Shown here piece by piece: positions 55,424-64,000 of a stretch of DNA of 64,000 nucleotides. The notes beneath the pieces were generated by a model. The model saw nothing but the letters and a program-made list of their open reading frames with translations, ran no database searches and was not told the DNA's origin. The translations under genes and the position numbers were made by a program. Source of the stretch: Xenoacremonium recifei (lineage: Eukaryota > Ascomycota > Sordariomycetes > Hypocreales > Nectriaceae); the NCBI GenBank assembly GCA_012184525.1, contig WOFQ01000017.1, forward strand, positions 248,001 to 312,000, read 5' to 3'. Numbering within the stretch: position 1 is the stretch's first letter; each line of letters begins with the position of its first letter.

Positions 55424-57297
55424 ATGGCATCGGGTCCCAAAGAAATTTTCTTTTCACTTTCGGGTGCCTCAGGCAAGGTTATCGACCATGCTGTTTTCGA
55501 CTATGGTGATAGTTCTGTCCAAGCTCCTCGGCCATGGAAACGAGGTCGCCCAAAAGGAGGTCAGTTTTCTGCAGAAAAGTAAAGATGTATGCTGATCAGA
55601 TCAGCTAGAACAAAATCCCATTCTCGACGCCCAATCATGAAGGAGGCTAAAAAACAACCAAATTTTGAGTTCATCAACTTCAGTCAGAACTCCAGAACCT
55701 TAGACGAGGCATCGAAAGTCAAAATCCGTAGACAGGCGAGGGCCTCCAAAGGCCATTATCAGAGTGACGAGAAGAATTCCCGCTCCAATATACAGTCAGA
55801 AGGTAGGATTTCCTTCGGTCAAAGCTCAGTCATCAGAATTGCAATGGGTCCAACTGCAGATGTAGATCCGTTTGGTCAGACACCGGTAGAGTTTGAACCA
55901 TATATGCATGACCTTCTTCGCGATTGTTAGTTTCAGAGAAGTCTCATTCCCCTACCTCCTCTCTCTAATGGCCACCTCTCTAGTCTCGTCAAAGATCTGG
56001 AAGAAATTCTATTCACTCGAAGACTTGGCGGGCTGTAACCCAGTAACAGAATATTGGCTTCCTCTAGCATTTCAGGACCCGGGACTCCTCCACTCCATCA
56101 TCGCATGCGCTGAAGTATACACTTCGGGGTATCGGACCATTCAAAACAGAGCAAGAGGTTTCAAACACCTGATCATCACAATAAATATTGTGAATGAAAG
56201 GCTGAAATCTGGTGAGAAGATGCACTCGATAGGAACGCTTGCAATCATTGCCGGAATCTCGCTTCTTGAGGTACTCTCTCTCTTCTCAATAATCCCTTTA
56301 CTACTTTCTGTCTTTTGACACTGTCAACACAGAAGGGTGCAGGTCGACATGATCATTGGCGGATTCATATGCAAGGGTTGAAGCAACTGCTACAAATGCA
56401 CGGTGGTTTGGAAACCCTTCACTCAGAACCAATGATTCTCAATAAGATTTATCGGTAAGAAAGGCGTCTTGATATCTGTCGCACATCGCAAAAACACGTG
56501 AAGCTGATGAACTGTTTGCAGGGCCGACCTTTACGGCTCACTTGATGCTGCGCAAACACCTTTCTTCGACAGGCCATTACCCTACTCCGAAACCCTCGTA
56601 ATAGAACCGTTGAGTAGTGTCGGATTCAATGAAATATTGGAAATGCACTCCATTGACAACAAGCTTTCGTCTTGTCTTCGTCGTCTAGAAGTTGCACAGG
56701 CATTTTGGTCCGATGTGAGTATCTTTGATCTTCAATCACCAAACCTTCAAATAACAGAAAACTCCTTAGTACCCAAAACCGAGTCCCGAAGACGCAGCCC
56801 AAATTCGTTATATCCTCACGGATGTACAGTACGTCTTGGTTTCTCCCAATCTTTCTCCATCATTTGAGACAGGAGCAGACCAGGTCAACGAGCTACTTCG
56901 AATAGCCTTGATTCTCTTCACATTGACAATACTGAACGAGCGACCACCCTCAACAGCTGTTGGTCAACGGGTCACGGAAACCTTCAAACGTTCCCTAGTT
57001 GGCTTGGGGCTTGTACCTAACGCCGTGGCTCTAAACTCGCCTGAAATGTTGGGGGAACATCCACTTCCAGTTGATTTTTGCTTGTGGGTATGCTTCATGG
57101 CCCTTGACGTCACCAAGAACATCGAGTCAGATACAAAAATTTGGTTGTTAAGCTTGATGTTCAGTCTTCTATCCTTTCGATACGGGAGATATATCGACTG
57201 GGTCGATTTGGAATCGTGCCTTTCCCGATATCTCTGGGTACCAAAAATTCACGTTAGCGGACTGCAGTGGTTGAGGTGTAGGGTAAGAGAAGAATAG
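55424..57297 (+). CDS. AT-hook transcription factor with Fungal_trans_2-type domain
   Basis: Six exons (55424-55559, 55605-55925, 55984-56270, 56333-56454, 56522-56714, 56770-57297) give 528 residues. Near residue 40, WKRGRPKG is an AT-hook core, and the basic stretch continues RTKSHSRRP; no Zn2Cys6 cluster is present. NFEFINFSQNS and an Arg/Lys-rich segment follow, then a regulatory domain (YWLPLAFQDPGLLHSIIACAE, LLRIALILFTLTILNERPP) of the PF11951 style. It should be a nuclear DNA-binding regulator that uses minor-groove AT-hook contacts. The first intron is only 45 bases. An optional in-frame intron may exist near 56824-56870 because reading through it stays open. It is divergent from the SDR. 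Confidence 0.85.
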
Positions 57298-57609
57298 GAG
57301 AGAGCAGGCGAATGAGAGCTGAACATGTTAGCCATTAATGAAATGAAATGGGGCCTTCGAATATCTCCTCCATTAATCGATTTTCCCTTGTCTTGGGAGT
57401 AATGTAGGTAGATGATAGAGTTTTGCGTCGGATGACCATTCGCACCGTCGATTTAGGAATTATAGTATGCCGTTATGAGCTACGGCAAATCTATCACATA
57501 AATGGAAAGGAGGGCTACAGAGGGTAACCTTTAGATTTAATAGACAGAATTATGGAATAATTCCCATTAAAACCTCTAGAACTTCTATAATAAAACGTTC
57601 AAAGTAAAT
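57298..57609. other. Intergenic, 312 bases
   Basis: AT-rich 3' regions of the convergent AT-hook factor and ammonium transporter genes; nothing else seen. Confidence 0.4.
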
Positions 57610-59189
57610 TTATACCGTCAAAACAGCTGCCCCCTCGTTGGGCACCTCCTTCTCGTGACGGCTGCTGGAGGACGACCCCGACACATCCTGAGCCACAATA
57701 GTGTTGGTGCCCTGTCGCTTCTGCTCCCATTCTTCGAATACCTCTCGGTCTCCAATATACTCCTCGAAAAACTGGTCCAGATCCAGACCGCGCTCCTCAG
57801 CCTCGTCAGATACTCGCAAATGAAGGCCAGGAATATACTTGAGGATCATAAGCAGGCAGAGAGAGACAATAAAGGAGTATGAAGAAATGGCCGTGATCTC
57901 AGCAAACTGCTTTCCGACCTGGATGCCGTTGCCATCAATACCGCCAGGAGCCAGAGTGACACCATCGAGGGCAGAGATCTTCGAGGTAGCGAAGATGCCT
58001 GTGAGGAACGATCCAACCATGCCGCCGATGCCGTGCAGCTTGAACACGTCCATACCTTCATCAATATGCAACCACTCGTTGACATCGTCCATCAGGGCGC
58101 AGACGACAGCGGTGATGAAACCAATGACGGCAGCCAGCCACACACTGACATAACCGGCCGCAGGCGTGATGCCGACGAGGCCAGCAATAACACCAGAGCA
58201 GGCACCAACAACTCGGAACCGGCCCTTATGCTTCACGTAGTCAACCAGTGACCAGCCAATGGCACCGGTGGAGGCAGCAGTGTTGGTGTTGAAAGCAGCA
58301 AGCATGGCACGGATGCTTCCGTTGAGCGCCGAACCGCCGTTGAAGCCGAACCAACCGAAGTAGATGAGAATAGTGCCGAGGAAGACGAGCGTGATGTTGT
58401 GAGGGCGCCCATGGGACTTATCCTCGGGGTTCTTCTTGCGCTTGCCGAGAACCAAGGCATAGGCGAGAGCAGCCCAACCAGAGGCAATGTGGACAGGGCC
58501 ACCACCGGCAAAGTCGAGCGACGGAAGCTATTCGGCAAGTTAGCATCATCAAAGCTCGAGAAGAATCTTCCGAGCAACTCACGTTATACAACCAACCGTT
58601 GGGGTTCCATGTCCAGCAAGCGATGGGGCAGTAGACAATCGTAGCCCAGAAGAAGCCAAAGATGAGGGATGGGATGATTCGACCACGCTCAAAGGCACCA
58701 CCAACAACGATCTGCACGGTGCAAGCGCAGAAAAGGAGCTGGTACAGGCAGAAGACAATCTCAGGGATGTCAGAGTTACCGATAGAAGGGGCCGACATGA
58801 CGTTCTTCATGCCAAAGTTGGCCAGGTCGCCAATGAAGGGACCTGCTGTGCGGCTGTAGGCCAGAGAGTAGCCCCAAAACATCCATTGCACAGTGATGAC
58901 CGCGCCTGTTAGGATGGACTGGAAGAGGAGGGCCAAGGCCGACTTTCGGCGAGCAAGACCACCATAAAGCAGGCCGAGACCCGGGATGATCAGGTAGACG
59001 ATGAAGCCACAGAAGATGAGGTAGGTGTAGTTGAACTCAACGCCTACATACTGGGCATTGACATCGGTCGTCAGGGGGTTGCCGCCGTTGGGCTCGGAGG
59101 CGTTGTAAGTCGGCTATTGGAGGCCTGTCAGTTTTGGCTCTACTGGAGGGGTTGTTTTCGCTAATTGAGGGGCAACTTACAGACGACAT
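57610..59189 (-). CDS. Ammonium transporter (Mep/Amt family)
   Basis: Three exons (59189-59181, 59113-58583, 58527-57610) give 485 residues; the first exon holds only Met-Ser-Ser. The outside N-terminus is followed by 11 expected helices. Family features include GLLYGGLARRKSAL, the signature DFAGGGPVHIASGWAAL, and pore His residues in GPVH and in KLHGIGGMVGSF. The cytosolic tail is acidic then Ser-rich (GSSSSSRHEKE), where phosphorylation control is usual in this family. The protein takes up NH4+ at the plasma membrane when nitrogen is poor, and some paralogues also sense ammonium. Codon use is C-rich, in line with strong expression. Five GATAAG elements lie upstream, which supports control by an AreA/NIT2-type GATA factor. 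Confidence 0.95.
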
Positions 59190-59702
59190 GGTCGCGACGA
59201 GGTTGAAGTTGAAGATTGAATGCAACTCCTGTCTATCGCAATGAGATTGGCCTTACAGTATTCAATTCCCCCCGGGCGAGGAACCCTCTGTCTCTTTTTG
59301 AATCCTACAGGCATCTCTTCACAGGCTGATAAGATTCCTTGGCAAACCCGCATTCCTGGGGTGCGGTGATAAGACTAACTCACCACCAGGGATGCTTATC
59401 AGCTTGGGGGCCAGTCAGCTTGCGCCATCGCCGCGAAACTTGGCCGAGTCAGGTAATCAGACGCGTCTTCCCGTCTTGGGTAGTGACCCGGCGCCTTATC
59501 TTGTGCAAAAGGGGATGGACGGACGTATGGCGGATTGCCATTCTCCATGTGTTGTATCTGCCAAGACAATGAACTGGCAGCAAGCCTCGTGGACTGATAA
59601 GCGATTCATTGGATGTCGTGGAATAAGGTTGCATAATAAGGTTGCTAAGTTGCGTTTCCTGAGCCTCTTCCGTCCGCTTGGCGATTAGCGGAAGAAGGCT
59701 TG
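59190..59702. other. Intergenic, 513 bases
   Basis: This is the promoter of the ammonium transporter and the 3' flank of the bZIP gene, both on the minus strand. Beyond the GATAAG cluster no gene or repeat was seen. Confidence 0.5.
59328..59601. promoter_or_regulatory. Cluster of five GATAAG elements upstream of the ammonium transporter
   Basis: GATAAG occurs on the plus strand at 59328-59333, 59368-59373 and 59596-59601, and on the minus strand (CTTATC) at 59395-59400 and 59495-59500. HGATAR sites are the targets of AreA/NIT2 nitrogen regulators, and they work best in multiples. All lie within about 140-415 bases of the transporter start codon, so nitrogen-catabolite control is expected. 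Confidence 0.65.
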
Positions 59703-60818
59703 TCAGATTCTCGAACGAGGGACTTGCGCTGCCCAGTTGAGAAACAGGTTTCTGACAATCCCGACGTGCCACCTCGGTCCATCGCCGAAGCATATAAACG
59801 TGTCGTAGAGAGTGCATTTGATACGGTTCATCAGCTCAAGCAGAAGGCTATCCCCCTGTCCCCGGCTGGCCTCGTCAAACAGGAGGAAGGTCTCCGGTCC
59901 CACCATATCTCTTACGTACTCCTCAATCATCAAGCAGGATAACCAGGAACGGGTATCTTCGCCTCGTGTTTGGTACTCCATATTGATCTGATCGCGTACG
60001 ACCATCCCCAGATCCGCTTCCCCCGCGGCGGCGTTCCGCGGGCTGATGGACCCTGTCTGCTTGTACTCTAGCCGAGCCTCGACCATGGCTTCGATGAAAC
60101 GAGTTTCGTAGTCTCGCGTAGTCTCGGAATGGCTTAGCCCTCTCTTGAGTAGGACGTGAGGCTCATCATGAAGTTCTTTGTTGCAGCGTATTTGGCTATG
60201 CTCCATAACTGACCAGAAGAGCTGCCCGGCGAATGTCTCTGCTCCAGACCCCAGATACGGGAGGATGTCTTCGGGCGGGAGGGACCGCTGCACGCTTTGC
60301 AGTGGATCGAGCCATATGTTGCAACGGAGCCGTTGTGGTCGATCCTTGGAGCGATTGGAGGGGCTGGAAGTTCCTGTACTGTACGCCGAATCGCACCTGG
60401 GTTTCTGAACCAGAGTTTTGGATCGCAAGTCGATGGTCATGTCGTATTCCTCTTCAGACGAAGTAGCATCAACAGATGTGGCCTCAGGCAAGGTCGTGTC
60501 AAGGGAAGAGGCGTCATGTCTGGGTAACCTGCTGGACTCTAGACCAGCCGCCTTTGCTAAGTCAAAAATGGCAGTAAGAAGACCTGTGTTCTCATCGCCA
60601 CGCACTGAAGCAACGACTTGCTCGATGCAGAGTCTCAAACGGTGATTTTCCTCCGTCAGACGTTGAGAGGCTTCGGCTTGGCGTTTGCGAAAAGCGGCCT
60701 GTGATCGCCGGCCACGTTCGCGACGACGCTACAGTCGAATCAGGAGCTGCACAAGGACAGGGTCTCTTGCCAGAGACGCGGATTTCCTTACCTGGAGCTC
60801 CGGGTCTGGGAATCCCAT
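59703..60818 (-). CDS. bZIP transcription factor, DUF3425 type
   Basis: Two exons (60818-60792 and 60728-59703) with a 63-base intron give 350 residues. The start MGFPDPELQ leads straight into the basic region RRRERGRRSQAAFRKRQAE and a short leucine-type zipper (LTEENHRLRL...). The usual basic-region Asn is replaced, as in many fungal members with the GRRSQAAFRKRQ form. After a Ser-rich linker, the C-terminal half (LPYLGSGAETFAGQLFWSVMEHSQ, MVVRDQINMEYQTRG, SWLSCLMIEEYVRDMVG) matches the DUF3425 domain. It acts as a DNA-binding dimer in the nucleus. Target genes are not known. Its 3' end lies beside the ammonium transporter promoter. Confidence 0.9.
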
Positions 60819-61317
60819 TCTGAATGATTTGGGCTTGAACAGCAGAAGATTCTTGAGTTAACGGGGAATTCAGTGGTGGCGGGGTTACAGGCGACGGCCC
60901 CGACAAGCCAGCTAACTCGCTAGGAATGCACCCGAAGGATTTTCTGGTCCGATTATTAATGGCCGACAGCGCTGAGGATTACTGATTCCTCCGATCACAT
61001 AACCGCTTTAGCCGTCTTTGGCGGGTTGCATCATTCACCGGCGCTGAGTCCAGCCGAAAACACCGTTCCCGTTTCTGGAATATACTGATGAAGCCCGCTT
61101 GAAGCACAAGGGTTACGTGAACGTGGTCGTAACGTGTCTGGCAATCAAACCGTGCCTATGCGATTCACCGTCAGTAATTCTTAAGCAATTTAGAGAATAG
61201 AAAATGATTTAAGACATATAAGTTAAATCATCCCGGCGAAATACTCGTCCATCTTAAATATCATCTCAGACTCAAAACCTAGAAAAATCTCCAAATCATC
61301 AAGTCAACCTCGCCAAA
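60819..61317. other. Divergent intergenic region, bZIP and NmrA-like genes
   Basis: The 499 bases hold the upstream regions of both genes. No other gene, repeat or RNA was recognised. Confidence 0.4.
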
Positions 61318-62568
61318 ATGGTCAAAATCGCGATCGCAGGAGCTACAAGCGGTACGTGACCGCATTCTTATACTCTTCCTTGTGGTCAATTTTCTGAACT
61401 TGCGAATTAGAGTTGTCTCGGGAAATTGTCGACCACTTGGTGGCAACTGGCAAACATGAGATCCTAGGTCTGGTTCGAAAGGTCTGGTCTTTGCCTTCGA
61501 TAGCCATCACTGCAAGCCCGCTCACAACAGAGACAGGATCCTTCCACCCTTCCAGTTCTCCCAGGTGTCACATGGGTGCAGACATCCTTTGAGAGCAAGG
61601 AAGAGCTCGTGAAGATTCTTCGCGGTGTCGAGACAGTTCTTTCGTTCATTGCAGTGCATCTTGACCCTGGGAGTGAGACCCAAAAGCGTGTCATTGACGC
61701 GTGCATCGACGCTGGAGTAAAGCGTTTCGCGCCTTCGGAATGGTCAACGTGAGTCGAAATGAGTTTCACAAATCTCAGATACTTCATCTAACCCAGGATG
61801 CTCAAGTGGCACTAAGTTGGATACTTCAGTTGAAACAATCCCGTGGTACGCTGGCAAAGTTGAAGTCAGCCAATATCTTGCGAACCTGAACAAAAACAAG
61901 AAAGTAGGGTACCAACCCGTCTATGATTCCTGTCTCACCGCAAACTAACTGGCTACCCCAGGTGCTAGAGTACACGAGATTCCAGCCTGGCGTGTTCATG
62001 AACTACATGGCACACCCTCACCGGGTTTCCAAATACATCACAACGATCAAGAACCAGTTCGATTTCTATGATCTCCATGCTGTCGTTGTCGAGGGTTCGC
62101 TGGACAAGCATATCACGTTGACATCAGTCGCAGACATTGCTGAAGTGGTTACTCGCGCAATCGAGTACAAGGGCGAATGGCCTGTCATTAGTGGAATGCG
62201 TGGGGACCGCTTAACAATTGGAGAGCTTCTTCAGCTGGCAGAGAAAGTTCGTGGTACGTTAAATTACCTTACTACATGTGTCAAACTCAGCAACTCATTC
62301 ATCCATAGGCAAGCCTTTCACTATCGAGTGGTTGAAGAAGGAGGACCTCGAAGCTGGAGAGCTGAAGACAGAAACCTACCCTCGTTTGGACATCCCCTCA
62401 ATCCCTGTGGAGCAAAGAGATGTTTTCTCGAAGACAGCTGCCATTTGCATGCAACTTGCTTTTCTTAAAGAAATTTGGACTGTGTCGGATGAGTGGAACA
62501 AGATCCTGCCCGACTACAAGTTTACTAAGACCGAGGACTTTTTGAGGAAGGCTTATGAAGGTAAGTAG
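61318..62568 (+). CDS. NmrA-like/isoflavone-reductase-like NAD(P)-binding protein
   Basis: Six exons (61318-61351, 61411-61481, 61537-61748, 61807-61903, 61962-62253, 62309-62568) give 321 residues. The N-terminus VKIAIAGATSELSREI is the glycine-poor Rossmann start of the atypical SDR group, then LVRKDPSTLPVLPGV, APSEW, and YAGKVEV with the Tyr/Lys pair seen in this family, and FQPGVFMNYMAHP. Members are either redox enzymes (PCBER/isoflavone reductase type) or NmrA-type regulators that sense NAD(P) and bind GATA factors; the APSEW and YxGK elements favour the enzyme type. The 3' end is uncertain: a GTAAGT at 62561 could open another intron and extend the tail. The substrate is unknown. Confidence 0.85.
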
Positions 62569-62958
62569 TGATGGCATTGTGGTTCTGGTTCAACTTGCAC
62601 ATACAATTTGATAGATCCCTCCAGTAGAGTAGAATACCGAGGTCAATGGAACGGACATTACGACGTGTTATGTACCACAAGGGTCTTTGCAATTACCCCA
62701 ATAACAAACCAAACCTCTATACGCACCCGTGCGAGAGGGAAAAAAAACACGCCATTAAATTGCTTCGAGGTTTGAGCGTTCATCCTGGTGTGGTCAGTCT
62801 TCTACGGTAATACCACGGACAAGTGTTGCACTACTGCTAGTCAACAAGGTGCGAATCAGATCGCAGCCTTTTCCTGCTGACGTCGGTTAAAAACCCCGCA
62901 GAGGACGACGGGAACGAAAGGCAACTTAGCTACTGCATTCTCACGAAGTCTCCAGGTG
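62569..62958. other. Intergenic, 390 bases
   Basis: Between two plus-strand genes. It may include a further 3' exon of the NmrA-like gene (acceptor near 62614); otherwise nothing is seen. Confidence 0.35.
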
Positions 62959-64000
62959 ATGGCAGACTCTCAGACGCCTAAAGAATCGAAGAAAGCTCCA
63001 TGGGCCTGCCAGTTGTGTCGAGACCGGAAGCTCCGTTGCGACGCCTGGGAGAAAGGCATTCCCTGCACAAGATGCCGCAGGAGTGGACGATCATGCCACG
63101 AGCATGCAGTTGGCCGAAGAACGTGAGTCTCATAAAACCATCGTTGCATTAAGAAAGTATTTAATCCATTCGTGCACTCTACTTTAGACGGCCATCTTTG
63201 AGCAAGAACATTACAAACAACGAGCTCGCGACGACTTCCTCTACGACCCCATCAACGGCTCCGTTGGGGAACTCTAACAACTCAACCGCCTTGTCTTCCG
63301 CGAAAGGCGAGACTCAGTCACCTTCAACAAAGAACACTTCTCGCCCCTCACATTCAAAGCCAGCCCCTTCATCTTTTGTCTTCTATCTCACTTATAACTT
63401 TCTCGTGGCTGGCAATTTGCACAATGTTGTGTCTGAAGATATTGACTACCTTGAGTCTCAAGGTTGCTTCCTAATACCAGACCGCGAAAACCTTGATGAT
63501 GTTGTCCAGCAGTTCTTCTTGCATATGCACCCGTTTCTCCCTTTGTTTAACGAAGGAGACTTCTGGGAAATGTACTACCAAAGAGGTGTCACTGACCTGT
63601 CAGCCCCAAAAATGTCTCTTCTAGTCTTCCAGGCTTTGATGTTCACCGCATGCAATGTAATCGAGCCCAAAGTTTATTCCGCTTTGTCAAAGTGTTAACA
63701 GGTGCCAGTTCTCATCCCAAGATACTATCCGCAACCTAGGGTTTGCAAGTGCTCGCGACGCAAAAGCCAGCTTCTATCGCAAAGCCAAGGTAGCCCAAGA
63801 CGTTCTCCTTGTCGAAAAGTAACCCTATCTAACAGATATTGTAGCTCCTTTATGACTTCGAAAGCGAGACATCTCCTGTATACATTGCCCAAGCCTCCTT
63901 GCTTCTGTCCTTCCGCGCGGGACCGACCTTCTTGAGCGCAAAGAAGACCACGTGGCTGAGCATCGCGATAAGACATGCCGAAACTGCAAATGCAAACAAC
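62959..64000 (+). CDS. Zn2Cys6 transcription factor (3' part missing)
   Basis: Four exons (62959-63122, 63188-63656, 63709-63789, 63845 onward) give 290 residues before the window ends. A Zn(II)2Cys6 cluster has cysteines at about 17, 20, 27, 36, 39 and 46 (CQLCRDRKLRC...). Next comes a Ser/Thr-rich linker, then the start of the Fungal_trans regulatory region, with QQFFLHMHPFLPLFNEGDFW, ALMFTACNFSSQDTIRNLGFASARDAKASFY and LLYDFESE. This style is close to cutinase/CTF1-like regulators, but the missing half prevents a firm assignment. Introns are 52-65 bases with GTTAAC- or CTAAC-type branch sites. The acceptor at 63708 rather than 63702 is needed to keep frame. Confidence 0.88.

Overview
This window is eukaryotic chromosomal DNA from a filamentous ascomycete, most likely a sordariomycete of the Hypocreales/Nectriaceae kind. 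Genes carry 0-7 GT-AG introns of about 45-125 bases, often with CTAAC/CTGAC-like branch sites. They are monocistronic and spaced by 0.1-1.7 kb, and the families are typical Pezizomycotina ones: TRI12-like pumps, Zn2Cys6 factors, a DUF3425-type bZIP, NmrA-like proteins and an NRPS-like adenylation enzyme. No rRNA, convincing tRNA, transposon or CRISPR was seen. Species assignment is an inference and was not tested against any database.

Region 1 (1-9.5 kb) holds a partial TRI12-like MFS pump, an SDR, a Baeyer-Villiger-type monooxygenase, a 3-ketosteroid-dehydrogenase-like flavoprotein and a second complete TRI12-like pump. The three oxidoreductases between two related pumps look like a small gene cluster for making, degrading or exporting an alicyclic ketone, steroid or terpenoid. 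Region 2 (11-19 kb) has a large secreted six-hairpin-like glycosidase candidate, a 2-Cys peroxiredoxin and a calpain-fold protein whose nucleophile position is Ser.

Region 3 (19.3-30.3 kb) has an unusual single protein that joins an NRPS-type adenylation domain to a ferric-reductase-like membrane domain and an NAD-binding domain. It is followed by an enoyl-CoA hydratase, a SAM methyltransferase and a membrane-anchored tandem amidohydrolase with a degenerate second half. Region 4 (31-41 kb) pairs an allantoate/dipeptide-type MFS carrier head to head with a Zn2Cys6 regulator. An M20 carboxypeptidase, a small GPI-type cysteine-rich protein with an apparent frameshift and a secreted TAP-type peptidase follow; together these suggest use of peptide or amide nitrogen.

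Region 5 (41.6-53.2 kb) has a Zn2Cys6 factor, an ABC-C (MRP-type) transporter with an unresolved N-terminus, a salicylate-hydroxylase-like FAD monooxygenase and a large membrane-protein pseudogene with two in-frame stops and one frameshift. Region 6 (53.6-64 kb) has a second SDR, an AT-hook transcription factor, an ammonium transporter with five GATAAG sites upstream (nitrogen-catabolite control expected), a bZIP factor, an NmrA-like reductase and a Zn2Cys6 factor that runs off the window.

Exon limits were set by hand from GT-AG signals and reading-frame continuity. Almost every multi-exon model closes to a multiple of three; the ABC transporter 5' end, the GPI-type gene and the membrane-protein pseudogene are the exceptions and are flagged.
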